Below are positions 7,044-15,140 of a stretch of DNA of 49,722 bases, piece by piece (the first letter of the stretch is position 1; each line of letters starts with the position of its first letter). The notes below the pieces were generated by a model that saw only the letters and a program-made list of their open reading frames with translations, did no database searches and was not told the origin of the DNA. The position numbers and the translations under genes were made by a program. This DNA is from UMGS1532 sp045594795 (lineage in GTDB: Bacteria; Bacillota; Clostridia; Oscillospirales; Acutalibacteraceae), in assembly GCA_045594795.1 (NCBI GenBank), contig JAZNZF010000030.1, positions 1-49,722 on the forward strand. Direction: 5' to 3'.

Positions 7044-9563
7044 TTAATCGCGGTATTCCTCCATAATAAATGCCTCGAAAACGTCGCCCTCTTTAACATC
7101 CTGGAACTTTTCAAGACCAACACCGCACTCGTAACCCTGAGCTACTTCTTTTACGTCGTCTTTAAAGCGGCGGAGTGACTGAATTTTATCTTCTGCCACA
7201 ACGATACCGTCGCGAACAACACGAATTTCGCATGCTCTTGTTACCTTACCGTTTGTTACGTATGCACCTGCAATGGTACCAACGCCCGAAATCTTATAGG
7301 TTTCACGAACGTCGATAGTACCCATAATAACCTCGCGGAATTTAGGTGCAAGCATACCCTTCATAGCGGCTTCAATTTCCTCTATGCAGTCGTAAATAAT
7401 TCTGTATAAGCGAAGCTCTATTCCGTCACGCTCGGCAGACTCTTTTGCCACTGGGTCGGGACGAACGTTAAAGCCAACGATAATAGCACCCGAAGTGCCT
7501 GCAAGCATAACGTCGGACTCGTTTACCGCACCAACACCGCCGTGGATTACGCGAACTCTAACCTCATCGTTAGAAAGCTTCTCAAGACTCTCGCGAACCG
7601 CTTCAACCGAGCCCTGAACATCTGCTTTAACAATAACGTTAAGGTCTTTAACCTCGCCCTGCTCTAACTTCGAGAACAGGTTATCAAGCGTAACCTTAGT
7701 AGCAGAATTCCAAACGTCTTCCTTCTGCTTGTGTTTACGCTGTTCAACAAGCTGACGTGCCAAGCGCTCATCAGAAACGGCGTCGAAAGCATCACCCGCT
7801 GCTGGCACCTCGGCAAGACCTGTAATCTCAACAGGAACAGATGGGCCTGCCTCTTTAAGCTCTATACCGTTTTCGTTAGTCATAACACGCACACGGCCAA
7901 CCGAGTTACCTGCAACGATAATATCGCCACTGTGTAGCGTACCGTTTTGAACAAGAATTGTAGCAACAGGGCCGCGACCCTTATCAAGTCTTGCCTCGAT
8001 AACAACACCCTTAGCCTTACGGTCAGGATTTGCTTTAAGCTCCATCATATCTGCAACCAACAGTATATTTTCAAGTAATGTATCAATACCCTCGTGGGTC
8101 TTAGCAGAAACGGGTACGCATATGATATCTCCGCCCCATTCCTCAGGCACAAGGCCATGCTCGGTAAGCTGCTGCTTAATGCGGTCGGGGTTAGCCTCGG
8201 GCTTATCCATTTTGTTCATAGCAACAATAATTTGCACCTCGGCGGCTTTTGCGTGGTTGATAGCCTCGATAGTCTGTGGCATTATACCGTCGTCTGCAGC
8301 AACAACCAAAACGGCAATATCTGTGCTTTGTGCGCCGCGAAGACGCATAGAGGTAAATGCGGCGTGTCCAGGGGTATCAAGGAAAGTGATATCCCTGCCG
8401 TTGTTCTTAACCCTGTAAGCACCGATGTGCTGTGTAATTCCGCCCGCCTCGGTATCGGTAACTGCTGAGTTACGAATAGCATCAAGAATAGAGGTCTTAC
8501 CGTGGTCAACGTGACCCATAACAACAACAACGGGGTCGCGTGGACGTAAATCCTCTGCCTTATCCTCGGTTTCGTCCATAATACGTTCTTCGATTGTAAC
8601 CGTTACCTGACGGTTTACCTTACAGCCAAGCTCGGTTGCGATAAGCTCGGCGGTGTCGAAATCAATAGTATCGTTAATAGAAGCCATTACACCAAGCTTC
8701 ATAAGTGTTTTTATAATATCGGTAGCCGACTTTTTCATAGCAACGGCAAGGTCGCGAACAACAATCTCGTCACCGATGGTAACAGTAACGGGTGTTTTCT
8801 TGATTTTCTCAAGCTGCATACGGCGAAGCTTATCTGCCTCGGTCTCACGCTTTGCACCGTGTGGACGGCTGTAGTCCTTAGATTTTTGCTTAATTTTTTG
8901 TTTGCGTTGCATATTATCCTTAAAGGAATGTGCAGGCGCAATATTCTCGTACCTTTCGTTGTACTTATCGATATTAACGTTAACAGTACGGGTATCTATG
9001 CGGCGTACCTGTGCTGGTCCGCGATTTGGCTGTTCGCCCGCCTGCTTTTTCTCTTTAGCCTGGAAAGGATGCAGATTTGGCTCGGCAGCCTTTTTAGGCT
9101 CTTCTTTCTTTGCTTCTGCCTTTTTAGGCGCTTCTGCTTTAGCCTCAGCCTTTTTAGTTTCTTTTTTAGGCTCGGCTTTCTTTTCTGTAGCCTTTGCAGG
9201 CTTCTTAGGCTCGGCTTTTGCCTTTTTCTCAGCCTCTTCTGCGGCCTTTGCCTGCTGTAAAAGTGCCAAGATTCTCTCCTGCTCGGCACGGCGGCTGTCA
9301 GCTGCAGTATCTGCTTTAGGCTCCTCGGGCTCGGCTTCTTTTTTAGCCGCCCTTGCAGCCTTTCCGCTTTCTAAATATTCTTTCAAGTTTTTAACGCTAT
9401 GCTTTGCAGTAAGAACGTCAAAAACTATATCAAGCTCGTTTGCCTCTAAAGCGGTCATACTCTTCTTTTCGCCCTCGCAATAGGCGGTAAGAATATCTAA
9501 AATCTCTTTACTGGAAACTTCAAAATCTTTTGCGACCTCGTGGACGCGGTATTTAATCGTCAT
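7044..9563 (-). CDS. infB: Translation initiation factor IF-2
   Basis: IF-2 is the GTPase that brings initiator fMet-tRNA to the 30S subunit and promotes subunit joining. The 839-residue protein has an IF2-N domain (residues 1-60), a long Lys/Ala/Glu/Pro-rich linker (about 70-170, with repeated KAEPKK and KKAEAK units), a second IF2-N domain (about 255-305), then the G domain with VMGHVDHGKTSILDA, LDTPGHAAF and AMNKMD, followed by domains II-IV. The start has GGAGGA 8 bases upstream and overlaps the end of ylxQ by 11 bases. The repeat-rich linker creates long antisense open frames that are not genes. Confidence 0.98.
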   Translation of the reverse strand: MTIKYRVHEVAKDFEVSSKEILDILTAYCEGEKKSMTALEANELDIVFDVLTAKHSVKNLKEYLESGKAARAAKKEAEPEEPKADTAADSRRAEQERILALLQQAKAAEEAEKKAKAEPKKPAKATEKKAEPKKETKKAEAKAEAPKKAEAKKEEPKKAAEPNLHPFQAKEKKQAGEQPNRGPAQVRRIDTRTVNVNIDKYNERYENIAPAHSFKDNMQRKQKIKQKSKDYSRPHGAKRETEADKLRRMQLEKIKKTPVTVTIGDEIVVRDLAVAMKKSATDIIKTLMKLGVMASINDTIDFDTAELIATELGCKVNRQVTVTIEERIMDETEDKAEDLRPRDPVVVVMGHVDHGKTSILDAIRNSAVTDTEAGGITQHIGAYRVKNNGRDITFLDTPGHAAFTSMRLRGAQSTDIAVLVVAADDGIMPQTIEAINHAKAAEVQIIVAMNKMDKPEANPDRIKQQLTEHGLVPEEWGGDIICVPVSAKTHEGIDTLLENILLVADMMELKANPDRKAKGVVIEARLDKGRGPVATILVQNGTLHSGDIIVAGNSVGRVRVMTNENGIELKEAGPSVPVEITGLAEVPAAGDAFDAVSDERLARQLVEQRKHKQKEDVWNSATKVTLDNLFSKLEQGEVKDLNVIVKADVQGSVEAVRESLEKLSNDEVRVRVIHGGVGAVNESDVMLAGTSGAIIVGFNVRPDPVAKESAERDGIELRLYRIIYDCIEEIEAAMKGMLAPKFREVIMGTIDVRETYKISGVGTIAGAYVTNGKVTRACEIRVVRDGIVVAEDKIQSLRRFKDDVKEVAQGYECGVGLEKFQDVKEGDVFEAFIMEEYRD

Positions 9564-9873
9564 TAAGGCTTCCTCCTACAATTAGTTTATTTAATGCTGT
9601 GGCGAACCCATTATCGCTGATGCCAAGCACACCCGTGGGTATGCCCACAGCGGCGGACAACTGTTCAATACTGTACGGGGTACGTACCACAGCCGTATTA
9701 TTTTTGTTTGCGGTAAACCTAAGCTCTTTTTCGGTTTTTGCGGATAGGTCGCAGGCTATAAACACTGCCTCTGCCCTACCTTGCTTTATAAGCTCGGTAG
9801 TTTTTGCGGCGCCCGTAGTTAGCTTGCCCGCCTTTCTACAAATACCCAAAAGGCCTAAAAATTTATCACCCAT
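9553..9873 (-). CDS. ylxQ: L7Ae-family RNA-binding protein YlxQ
   Basis: This 106-residue protein belongs to the L7Ae/L30e/S12e RNA-binding family; the motifs LGLLGICRKAGKLTTGA and AVFIACDLSAKT fit K-turn binding proteins. Its precise partner is not established. It starts one base after the rnpM stop without a clear ribosome binding site, implying coupled translation. Its last codons (AATGACGATTAA) contain the infB start. Confidence 0.93.
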   Translation of the reverse strand: MGDKFLGLLGICRKAGKLTTGAAKTTELIKQGRAEAVFIACDLSAKTEKELRFTANKNNTAVVRTPYSIEQLSAAVGIPTGVLGISDNGFATALNKLIVGGSLNDD

Positions 9874-9874
9874 T

Positions 9875-10129
9875 TTAGAGCCTACTTTCCATAAGAGAGT
9901 AAACCTCGTCAGGAATGGTTACCTCTAACGCACGTGCAATTTTGCCCGACTTACGCGCTTTTTTTAAGCACTCGGCATTATTGCAAAGGTAAGCACCTCT
10001 GCCTGCGGCCTTGCCACAAAAATCCAAAGCCACCTCGCCCGACGGCGCACGTACAACCCTTATTAGCTCGCGCTTAGGCTTCATTGTAAGACAGCCACAG
10101 CACTGGCGCATAGGTATTTTCTTTTGCAT
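9875..10129 (-). CDS. rnpM: YlxR/RnpM RNA-binding protein (DUF448)
   Basis: At 84 residues this is the small YlxR protein, described in Bacillus as a modulator that binds RNase P RNA. It shows the diagnostic start PMRQCCGCLTMKPKRELIRVVR, with CxxC, and GRGAYLCNNAECL, matching the family motif GRGAYlC. GAAGGG lies 7 bases before the ATG. It sits between nusA and ylxQ as in most Firmicutes. Confidence 0.95.
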   Translation of the reverse strand: MQKKIPMRQCCGCLTMKPKRELIRVVRAPSGEVALDFCGKAAGRGAYLCNNAECLKKARKSGKIARALEVTIPDEVYSLMESRL

Positions 10130-10155
10130 GGTTTAACCCTTCTTTCAAAAAGGAA

Positions 10156-11220
10156 TTACTCGTCGGATTCGTCTTCACCAAAGAAGCCGCTTTCAGGACG
10201 GATATCAATTTTCCAGCCCGTAAGCTTTGCGGCAAGACGAACGTTCTGACCCTTGTTACCGATAGCAAGTGACAACTGCGAATCGGGAACGGTAGCACGG
10301 CAAGATTTAGCCTCTTCGTCGAGTATCTCAACCGATACAACCTTTGCAGGTGAAAGTGCCTCTGAAACGAAGGCAACGGGGTCGTCTGAATATTTTATAA
10401 GGTCGATTTTTTCGCCGCCTAATTCCTCAACTATTTGGTTAATTCGCATACCGCGTTGACCGATACAAGCGCCGATAGCGTCAATTTCTTCGTTAGCGCT
10501 GTATACTGCCATCTTTGTACGCGAGCCTGCCTGTCTTGACACTGCCTTAATCTCAATAGTACCGTCGAAAAGCTCGGGTACTTCGTTTTCAAAAAGTCTT
10601 GTAACAAGGCCGGGGTGTGTGCGAGAAATCATAACCTTGGGACCCTTTTCGGTAGAGCGCACGTCTACAATGTAAACTTTAACAAGGTCGCCATCGGTTA
10701 AAACCTCATCGGGAATCTGCTCAGACTTAGGCAATACTGCCTCGCTACCGTTAATGGTAATGGTTGCGTTGCCTGTTTTGGGGTCAACACGGTGTACCTG
10801 AGCTGTAACAATTTCCTTATTCTTGCTACGGAACTCTTCTAACACCTTGCCATGCTCTGCTTCGCGAATACCCTGATGAATAACGTTCTTTGCCGACTGT
10901 GCAATAATTCTGCCAAACTTTTTAGTGTCGAGGTCAATTTCTACTAAAGACCCAACCTCAGCCTTTTTATCGTGCTTTTTAGCATCATCTAAAAGAATAT
11001 CGGTATACTCGTTTTCGATTTCCTCTACAACGTTTTTTACAATATAAATACGGAACTTATTTTTTTCCATATTAGTTTCGCAGTGGGTAATTTCGTTGCC
11101 ACCGTAAGCCTTTTTGCAAGAGGTTACAATAGCGTTGCCTATAGTTTCGGCAAGTAGCTGCGGCTCTATGCCCTTTTCGTCTGCCATAAATTTAATTGCT
11201 TTAATAATTTCGGTACTCAT
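10156..11220 (-). CDS. nusA: Transcription termination/antitermination factor NusA
   Basis: NusA binds RNA polymerase and nascent RNA to control pausing, termination and antitermination. The 354-residue protein has the N-terminal polymerase-binding domain (about 1-125), an S1 domain (about 132-198), and tandem KH domains (about 200-345) with IGACIGQRGMRINQI and LAIGNKGQNVRLAAKLTGW. It lacks the acidic C-terminal repeats of proteobacterial NusA, as is normal in Firmicutes. In Bacillus this operon is repressed by NusA-dependent termination in its leader, and a suitable hairpin is present here at 11757-11787. Confidence 0.97.
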   Translation of the reverse strand: MSTEIIKAIKFMADEKGIEPQLLAETIGNAIVTSCKKAYGGNEITHCETNMEKNKFRIYIVKNVVEEIENEYTDILLDDAKKHDKKAEVGSLVEIDLDTKKFGRIIAQSAKNVIHQGIREAEHGKVLEEFRSKNKEIVTAQVHRVDPKTGNATITINGSEAVLPKSEQIPDEVLTDGDLVKVYIVDVRSTEKGPKVMISRTHPGLVTRLFENEVPELFDGTIEIKAVSRQAGSRTKMAVYSANEEIDAIGACIGQRGMRINQIVEELGGEKIDLIKYSDDPVAFVSEALSPAKVVSVEILDEEAKSCRATVPDSQLSLAIGNKGQNVRLAAKLTGWKIDIRPESGFFGEDESDE

Positions 11221-11226
11221 TTTTCT

Positions 11227-11703
11227 TTATTCCCCCATTATGATTTGTTCGTCGTCAAGGGTTACCTTACCGACGTTTGACCTCTGTATTTTAATTTCAC
11301 CGTTCTCGGTGTTAATTATAAGCTCGTCGCGGTTGCGTTCTACCAAAACACCACGAAAATCGCGGCAACCGTTTTCCTCGCGAACGGTATGCACTAAAAC
11401 GGGTTTACCACCCATTAAAGCAAAATGCTCGTCAGTTTTCAGCTCGCGGTTAATACCAGGTGAGCAAACCTCTAAATAATAAGGCACTTTAATTGGGTCC
11501 GCCTCGTCAATAAGCGGGTCGATAGCGTGGGATACATCGGTACAGTTGTTGATATCTATACCGTTATCGCTGTCGATAAAAACCCTCAAGTACCACGAAG
11601 CGCCCTCTTTTAAAAAGCGAACGTCCCATAGCCTTAGCCCCAAAGCCTCAATAGCGGGGCGAACAATTTTAGTTACCGTTTCTACGGTTTTGCCTCCTGC
11701 CAA
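11227..11703 (-). CDS. rimP: Ribosome maturation factor RimP
   Basis: RimP acts in 30S assembly around S12. The protein has the two expected domains: an N-terminal alpha/beta domain (IEALGLRLWDVRFLKEG...YLRVFIDSD) and a C-terminal SH3-like domain after the family motif YYLEVCSPGINREL. I favour the TTG start at 11703 (158 residues): AAGGAG lies 9 bases upstream. The ATG three codons earlier (11712) directly abuts that AAGGAG with no spacing. It is the first gene of the operon, downstream of a consensus promoter and a leader hairpin. Confidence 0.9.
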   Translation of the reverse strand: MAGGKTVETVTKIVRPAIEALGLRLWDVRFLKEGASWYLRVFIDSDNGIDINNCTDVSHAIDPLIDEADPIKVPYYLEVCSPGINRELKTDEHFALMGGKPVLVHTVREENGCRDFRGVLVERNRDELIINTENGEIKIQRSNVGKVTLDDEQIIMGE

Positions 11704-11756
11704 TAAGTACATCTCCTTCTGTTCATTTTACGCCTTGCAGAGCGCCGACGCCCTAC

Positions 11757-11787
11757 AAAACTAAGAGAGTGGGCAGCACCCACTCTC
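11757..11787 (-). terminator. Leader hairpin with interrupted U-tract before rimP-nusA
   Basis: On the minus strand a perfect 9-bp stem, GAGAGTGGG/CCCACTCTC, with loop TGCTG is followed by TTAGTTTT. It lies between the promoter at 11814-11842 and the rimP start, so transcripts from that promoter must pass it. It could also end the barstar transcript. The interrupted U-tract is of the kind expected for a factor-assisted (NusA-type) terminator. Confidence 0.7.
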
Positions 11788-11813
11788 CTTTAAAACAATA
11801 TCTTACTTTAAGG

Positions 11814-11842
11814 ATTATACCACAACCTTTTAATAATTGCAA
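11814..11842 (-). promoter_or_regulatory. Promoter of the rimP-nusA-infB operon
   Basis: On the minus strand TTGCAA (11837-11842) and TATAAT (11814-11819) are separated by exactly 17 bp. Transcription would start near 11807, giving a leader of about 100 bases before rimP. Confidence 0.85.
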
Positions 11843-11875
11843 GTGTTATTTATAAAATGTACTTTTGTAAAAGTC

Positions 11876-12193
11876 CTAATAAGTTATGCTATATTCAAAT
11901 CTACGGTCATACCTTCCGTTTTCTCTCATATAATTTTCCCATTTTTTCTGGTTTTGGTCGAGTAAGCTTATAAGCATTTGTCCGCTTTCTTTTAGTTCCT
12001 TAGGAAGAGATGTAATACCTTTTATTTCTACAGAGGTGTACTCCCTCGGCTCGCTTAAAAGGTCCCAAAATGCCGACCAATTTTTACCGTACCATTCGGG
12101 AAACTCGAAAGCTGCTTTTATGCGTTCATGCATTTCTGATAAATATTTACACCCATTTAAATCAAGCGTTATTATGTTTGGTTCTTGTGCCAT
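11876..12193 (-). CDS. Barstar-family ribonuclease inhibitor (orphan)
   Basis: Barstar proteins bind and block barnase-type ribonucleases. The 105-residue protein shows the barstar pattern: IITLDLNGCKYLSEMHERI, then FEFPEWYGKNWSAFWDLL, the helix that plugs the ribonuclease active site, with the conserved Tyr-Gly-x-Asn-Trp. No barnase-like or polymorphic-toxin gene lies nearby, so it may provide immunity to toxins from other cells, or serve an unrelated housekeeping role. The start is uncertain: the ATG at 12193 has only a weak, distant AAAGGTG, and a GTG at 12208 abuts it. It has its own consensus promoter. Confidence 0.85.
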   Translation of the reverse strand: MAQEPNIITLDLNGCKYLSEMHERIKAAFEFPEWYGKNWSAFWDLLSEPREYTSVEIKGITSLPKELKESGQMLISLLDQNQKKWENYMRENGRYDRRFEYSITY

Positions 12194-12231
12194 AGATTTG
12201 TTTTCCACACCTTTATAAAATTTACAATTAA

Positions 12232-12260
12232 ATTATACCTCTGTTTCTCAAATATGTAAA
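12232..12260 (-). promoter_or_regulatory. Promoter of the barstar gene
   Basis: On the minus strand TTTACA (12255-12260) and TATAAT (12232-12237) lie 17 bp apart. This promoter is back-to-back with the SRP RNA promoter. Confidence 0.75.
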
Positions 12261-12285
12261 CTATAATTTTTTCACTTATTCCCAC

Positions 12286-12314
12286 TTGTGTTTTTAAAAT
12301 AAATATAGTATAAT
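12286..12314 (+). promoter_or_regulatory. Promoter of the SRP RNA / dnaX unit
   Basis: TTGTGT (12286-12291) and TATAAT (12309-12314) are 17 bp apart, placing the start at about 12321, where the SRP RNA closing stem begins. Confidence 0.8.
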
Positions 12315-12320
12315 ACTTTA

Positions 12321-12469
12321 GCGGGCGTACTTTTAAGCGTACAAACGGGCGGGTCCTGTGCGACAGACTGCCACGAACCATGTCAGGCGGGGAACCGAGC
12401 AGCATTAAGTGGATTTTTCTGTGCGCCGCAGTAAATCTGTTCGTTTGTACACTTAAGAGTACGCTTTTT
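12321..12469 (+). ncRNA. ffs: Signal recognition particle RNA (short bacterial form)
   Basis: The conserved helix-8 core is present at about 12379-12403: CATGTCAGGCGGGGAACCGA followed by GCAGC, with a GGAA-type tetraloop and the asymmetric internal loop that binds Ffh. The ends pair in a long closing stem (GCGTACTTTTAAGCGTACAAA with its near-complement ending at 12464), and a T-run follows at 12465-12469. The RNA is about 145-150 nt, so it lacks the full Alu domain of the 270-nt Bacillus RNA. Position just upstream of dnaX is conserved in Firmicutes. Only 30 bp separate its end from dnaX, so dnaX is probably read from the same promoter. Confidence 0.92.
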
Positions 12470-12498
12470 AAGTAGCAATTAGTTTGGGGGTTAAATAA

Positions 12499-14127
12499 AT
12501 GTATAAGGCGCTTTACCGTAAATATCGCCCGCTTGAGTTTTCCGACGTTGTTGGGCAAGAGCATGTAACCACCACCCTTCGCCGTCAGGTAGAAAAGGGT
12601 AATATTTCGCATGCCTATTTATTTACAGGCTCGCGCGGTACGGGTAAAACCACCTGTGCTAAAATATTAGCGCGCGCTATAAACTGCCTTAATCAAAAAG
12701 ACGGTAACCCTTGTTGCGAATGTGAAAACTGCCAAGCCATTTTAAAAGACTCTCTGCCCGACGTTTTGGAAATAGACGCCGCCTCTAACAACGGTGTTGA
12801 CTATATTCGCGAGCTGCGTGACAGAATAGCCTTTGCACCCGTTAAAGCAAAGTACAAGGTGTATATTATAGACGAGGTGCATATGCTATCTACCGCCGCC
12901 TCAAACGCTTTGCTTAAAACACTTGAAGAACCGCCCTCGCACGCGGTGTTTATACTTGCTACTACTGAGGTTAACGCAATTCTCCCCACCATACTTTCGC
13001 GTTGCCAAAGGTTCGATTTTCATAGAATTGAGCCTAAAACTATAAGTGACCGCGTTAAATATGTATGTGAAAAAGAAAATGTAAAAATCACCGACGACGC
13101 GGCATATCTTATAGCCGCATTGGCAGACGGCGGTATGCGTGACGCTTTATCTCTATTAGACCTCTGCGTCGCAGGTGGTAGCGAAATCACCGAGGACTTA
13201 GTAAACTCAATTTGCGGTAGGGCTTCTACTGATTACCTTTTCGAGCTTGCCACTAAAATTAAGGATATGGACGCGGCAGGCGCACTTAATACTATCGAAA
13301 CTCTACATCGCGATAGCGTAGATATGCAACGCCTTTGTAACGAGCTTTGCGTTTTTTATAGAAATCTAACCCTTATCTGCTCGGGTGTTGACCCAGCGAA
13401 AGCCACCTCTACGGTAGGTAACACGGTTACACGTTATGCCGAGTTTGCAAAAGCACTTGGTATTGAGGGCTCTTTGCGTTATCTTTCGGCGTTTAACGAT
13501 GCGCTAACACTTATGAACAGTGGCAATCGCAGAAGTGTTTTAGAAATGGCTATTATCAAACTTGCAACGCCAGGTCTCGACTACTCTCTTGATGCGGTAA
13601 TGGCAAGAATTGCGGCTATCGAGCAAAAGCTCGCGACGGGTGTAATACCACCCACACCACCAGTGCCACCCACACCAACAAAGGCAGAGTCAACCGTTAA
13701 TGCAAAACCCGAGGACAAGCCTGTTGTGGCAGAAACACCAAAAGTTACACCGAAAGAGGAAAAACCGACCGCACATATACCCGCGGCACAACCAACCTCT
13801 GCGGCGGATTACGACACTAAAAAGGGTGTTATTCCTTGTAACAACTGGAACGATATTGTTTCCGAGTGTTTTAAAACCGCACCCGTTCTACGCGGACTGC
13901 TTAACGGCTCAACCGCCTCGTTCCAAGACGATAAAATTATAATTCATTCACAGTCGAGTATGCTTAGAGCTGAGCTTTCAAAACGCGACGGAATGAACTA
14001 TAAAGGGCTTTGCACAGCTATAGTAAGTGTTCTTGGCAAGGCGTACACACCCGTTATGGAAAAGGAAAAGCTAATAGACAACCAAGACCCTATGTTTAGC
14101 TTTATGAATAAATTAAATAATCTTTAA
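12499..14127 (+). CDS. dnaX: DNA polymerase III subunits gamma and tau
   Basis: DnaX is the ATPase core of the clamp loader and ties polymerase III together at the replication fork. The 542-residue protein has Walker A GSRGTGKTT (about 44-52), a zinc-binding module with four cysteines (CLNQKDGNPCCECENC, about 63-78), Walker B YIIDEVHML, and the sensor region ILATTEVNAILPTILSRCQR. A Pro/Thr/Glu-rich linker (about 380-435) leads to a C-terminal tau-like domain. GGGGGTT precedes the ATG. It heads the classic dnaX-ybaB-recR group. Confidence 0.97.
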   Translation: MYKALYRKYRPLEFSDVVGQEHVTTTLRRQVEKGNISHAYLFTGSRGTGKTTCAKILARAINCLNQKDGNPCCECENCQAILKDSLPDVLEIDAASNNGVDYIRELRDRIAFAPVKAKYKVYIIDEVHMLSTAASNALLKTLEEPPSHAVFILATTEVNAILPTILSRCQRFDFHRIEPKTISDRVKYVCEKENVKITDDAAYLIAALADGGMRDALSLLDLCVAGGSEITEDLVNSICGRASTDYLFELATKIKDMDAAGALNTIETLHRDSVDMQRLCNELCVFYRNLTLICSGVDPAKATSTVGNTVTRYAEFAKALGIEGSLRYLSAFNDALTLMNSGNRRSVLEMAIIKLATPGLDYSLDAVMARIAAIEQKLATGVIPPTPPVPPTPTKAESTVNAKPEDKPVVAETPKVTPKEEKPTAHIPAAQPTSAADYDTKKGVIPCNNWNDIVSECFKTAPVLRGLLNGSTASFQDDKIIIHSQSSMLRAELSKRDGMNYKGLCTAIVSVLGKAYTPVMEKEKLIDNQDPMFSFMNKLNNL

Positions 14128-14139
14128 GGAGTTAAGAAT

Positions 14140-14493
14140 ATGAAAGCAAGAGTACCAGGTATGCAAAAAGGCGGCGGCAATATGAACGCTATGCTAAAGC
14201 AAGCACAACAAATGCAGGCTGATATGGCAGCGCTGCAAGCCGACCTTGACGAAAGAGAGTTCGCTGCCACCTCGGGCGGCGGATTAATCGAAGTTACAGT
14301 AAACGGTAAGCACGAAATTAAGGCTATTAAAATTTCGCCCGATGCCGTTGACCCCGATGACATTGAGATGCTTGAAGACCTTGTTACCGTTGCAGTAAAC
14401 GAGGCAATTTCAAACGCCACTAAAACCGCAGAAAGTGAAATGGGCAGCATAACTTCGGGACTTAATATTCCTGGTATGCCGGGTATGTTTTAA
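14140..14493 (+). CDS. ybaB: YbaB/EbfC nucleoid-associated protein
   Basis: This 117-residue DNA-binding dimer is found between dnaX and recR in most bacteria. It has an N-terminal coiled helix (MLKQAQQMQADMAALQADL), the AATSGGGLIEVTVNGKHEIKAIKISP core and the DLVTVAVNEAI segment of the family. The ends are Gly/Met-rich (GGGNM and IPGMPGMF). AAGGAG lies 8 bases upstream. The stop overlaps the recR start (TAATG). Confidence 0.95.
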   Translation: MKARVPGMQKGGGNMNAMLKQAQQMQADMAALQADLDEREFAATSGGGLIEVTVNGKHEIKAIKISPDAVDPDDIEMLEDLVTVAVNEAISNATKTAESEMGSITSGLNIPGMPGMF

Positions 14494-15095
14494 TGGCTAC
14501 TTACGATTTACCACCACTCTCGCGCCTCACAGATGCCTTTGCACGACTCCCAGGTGTTGGTAGGAAATCGGCGGCAAGACTTGCTTTTTATGCCCTTTCT
14601 ATGAGTGAAAGGGAGGCAAACGAGTTTATCGACTCTATTAAGTCTGCCCGCGCAGACCTGCACTACTGCCCCGTTTGCCAAAATCTTACCGACCGCGAGC
14701 TTTGTCCCGTTTGTAGTGACAGCTCTCGCGATGGCTCGGTTATCTGCGTTGTTGAGGACCCGCGCGACGTTATTAAATTAGAGAAAACGCGCGACTATAA
14801 AGGCCTTTACCACGTACTGCACGGCGTTCTCTCGCCCATTGATAACATAGGCCCCGAACAGCTACGCATTAAAGAGCTTATGGCAAGGCTTTCGGATAAC
14901 AAGGTGCAGGAAATAATAATGGCAACTAACCCATCTGTTGAAGGTGAAACCACCGCAAGTTACCTGTCCCGACTTATTAAGCCTTTGGGCATAACCGTAA
15001 CAAGACTTGCTTACGGTATCCCCGTAAACGGCAGTCTCGAATATACCGACTCGGTAACCCTACAAAAAGCCCTCGAGGGCAGAAAAGAAATGTAA
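14493..15095 (+). CDS. recR: Recombination mediator RecR
   Basis: RecR works with RecF and RecO to load RecA on gapped DNA. The 200-residue protein has a helix-hairpin-helix (RLPGVGRKSAARLAF), a four-cysteine zinc module (CPVCQNLTDRELCPVC), a Toprim domain (CVVEDPRDVIKLEKT, then EGETTASYLSRL) and a normal C-terminus. Its ATG overlaps the ybaB stop codon. A strong terminator follows. Confidence 0.97.
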   Translation: MATYDLPPLSRLTDAFARLPGVGRKSAARLAFYALSMSEREANEFIDSIKSARADLHYCPVCQNLTDRELCPVCSDSSRDGSVICVVEDPRDVIKLEKTRDYKGLYHVLHGVLSPIDNIGPEQLRIKELMARLSDNKVQEIIMATNPSVEGETTASYLSRLIKPLGITVTRLAYGIPVNGSLEYTDSVTLQKALEGRKEM

Positions 15096-15101
15096 AAAAT
15101 C

Positions 15102-15136
15102 AAAAGAAACTATCCCAGCGGATAGTTTCTTTTTTA
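15102..15136 (+). terminator. Terminator of the dnaX-ybaB-recR unit
   Basis: AAAGAAACTATCC and GGATAGTTTCTTT pair perfectly around CAGC, followed by a T-run. It lies directly after the recR stop. Confidence 0.9.
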
Positions 15137-15140
15137 TAGA

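Noticed and set aside
8094..8468. Plus-strand 124-codon frame opposite infB
   Set aside because: It is a shadow of the G domain of IF-2, with no family match by eye and no translation signal.
8902..9483. Long plus-strand open frame of 193 codons opposite infB
   Set aside because: It is antisense to the Lys/Ala/Glu-rich repeats of the IF-2 linker; codon bias of the true gene keeps the opposite frames open. It has no ribosome binding site and a low-complexity Ser/Phe/Leu product.
11876..12193. Toxin-antitoxin module around the barstar gene
   Set aside because: Flanking genes are rimP and the SRP RNA; no ribonuclease or other toxin candidate lies within several kilobases.
12172..12612. Minus-strand 146-codon frame over the SRP RNA and the 5' end of dnaX
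   Set aside because: It overlaps an RNA gene with clear conserved structure and two promoters, and the product resembles nothing.
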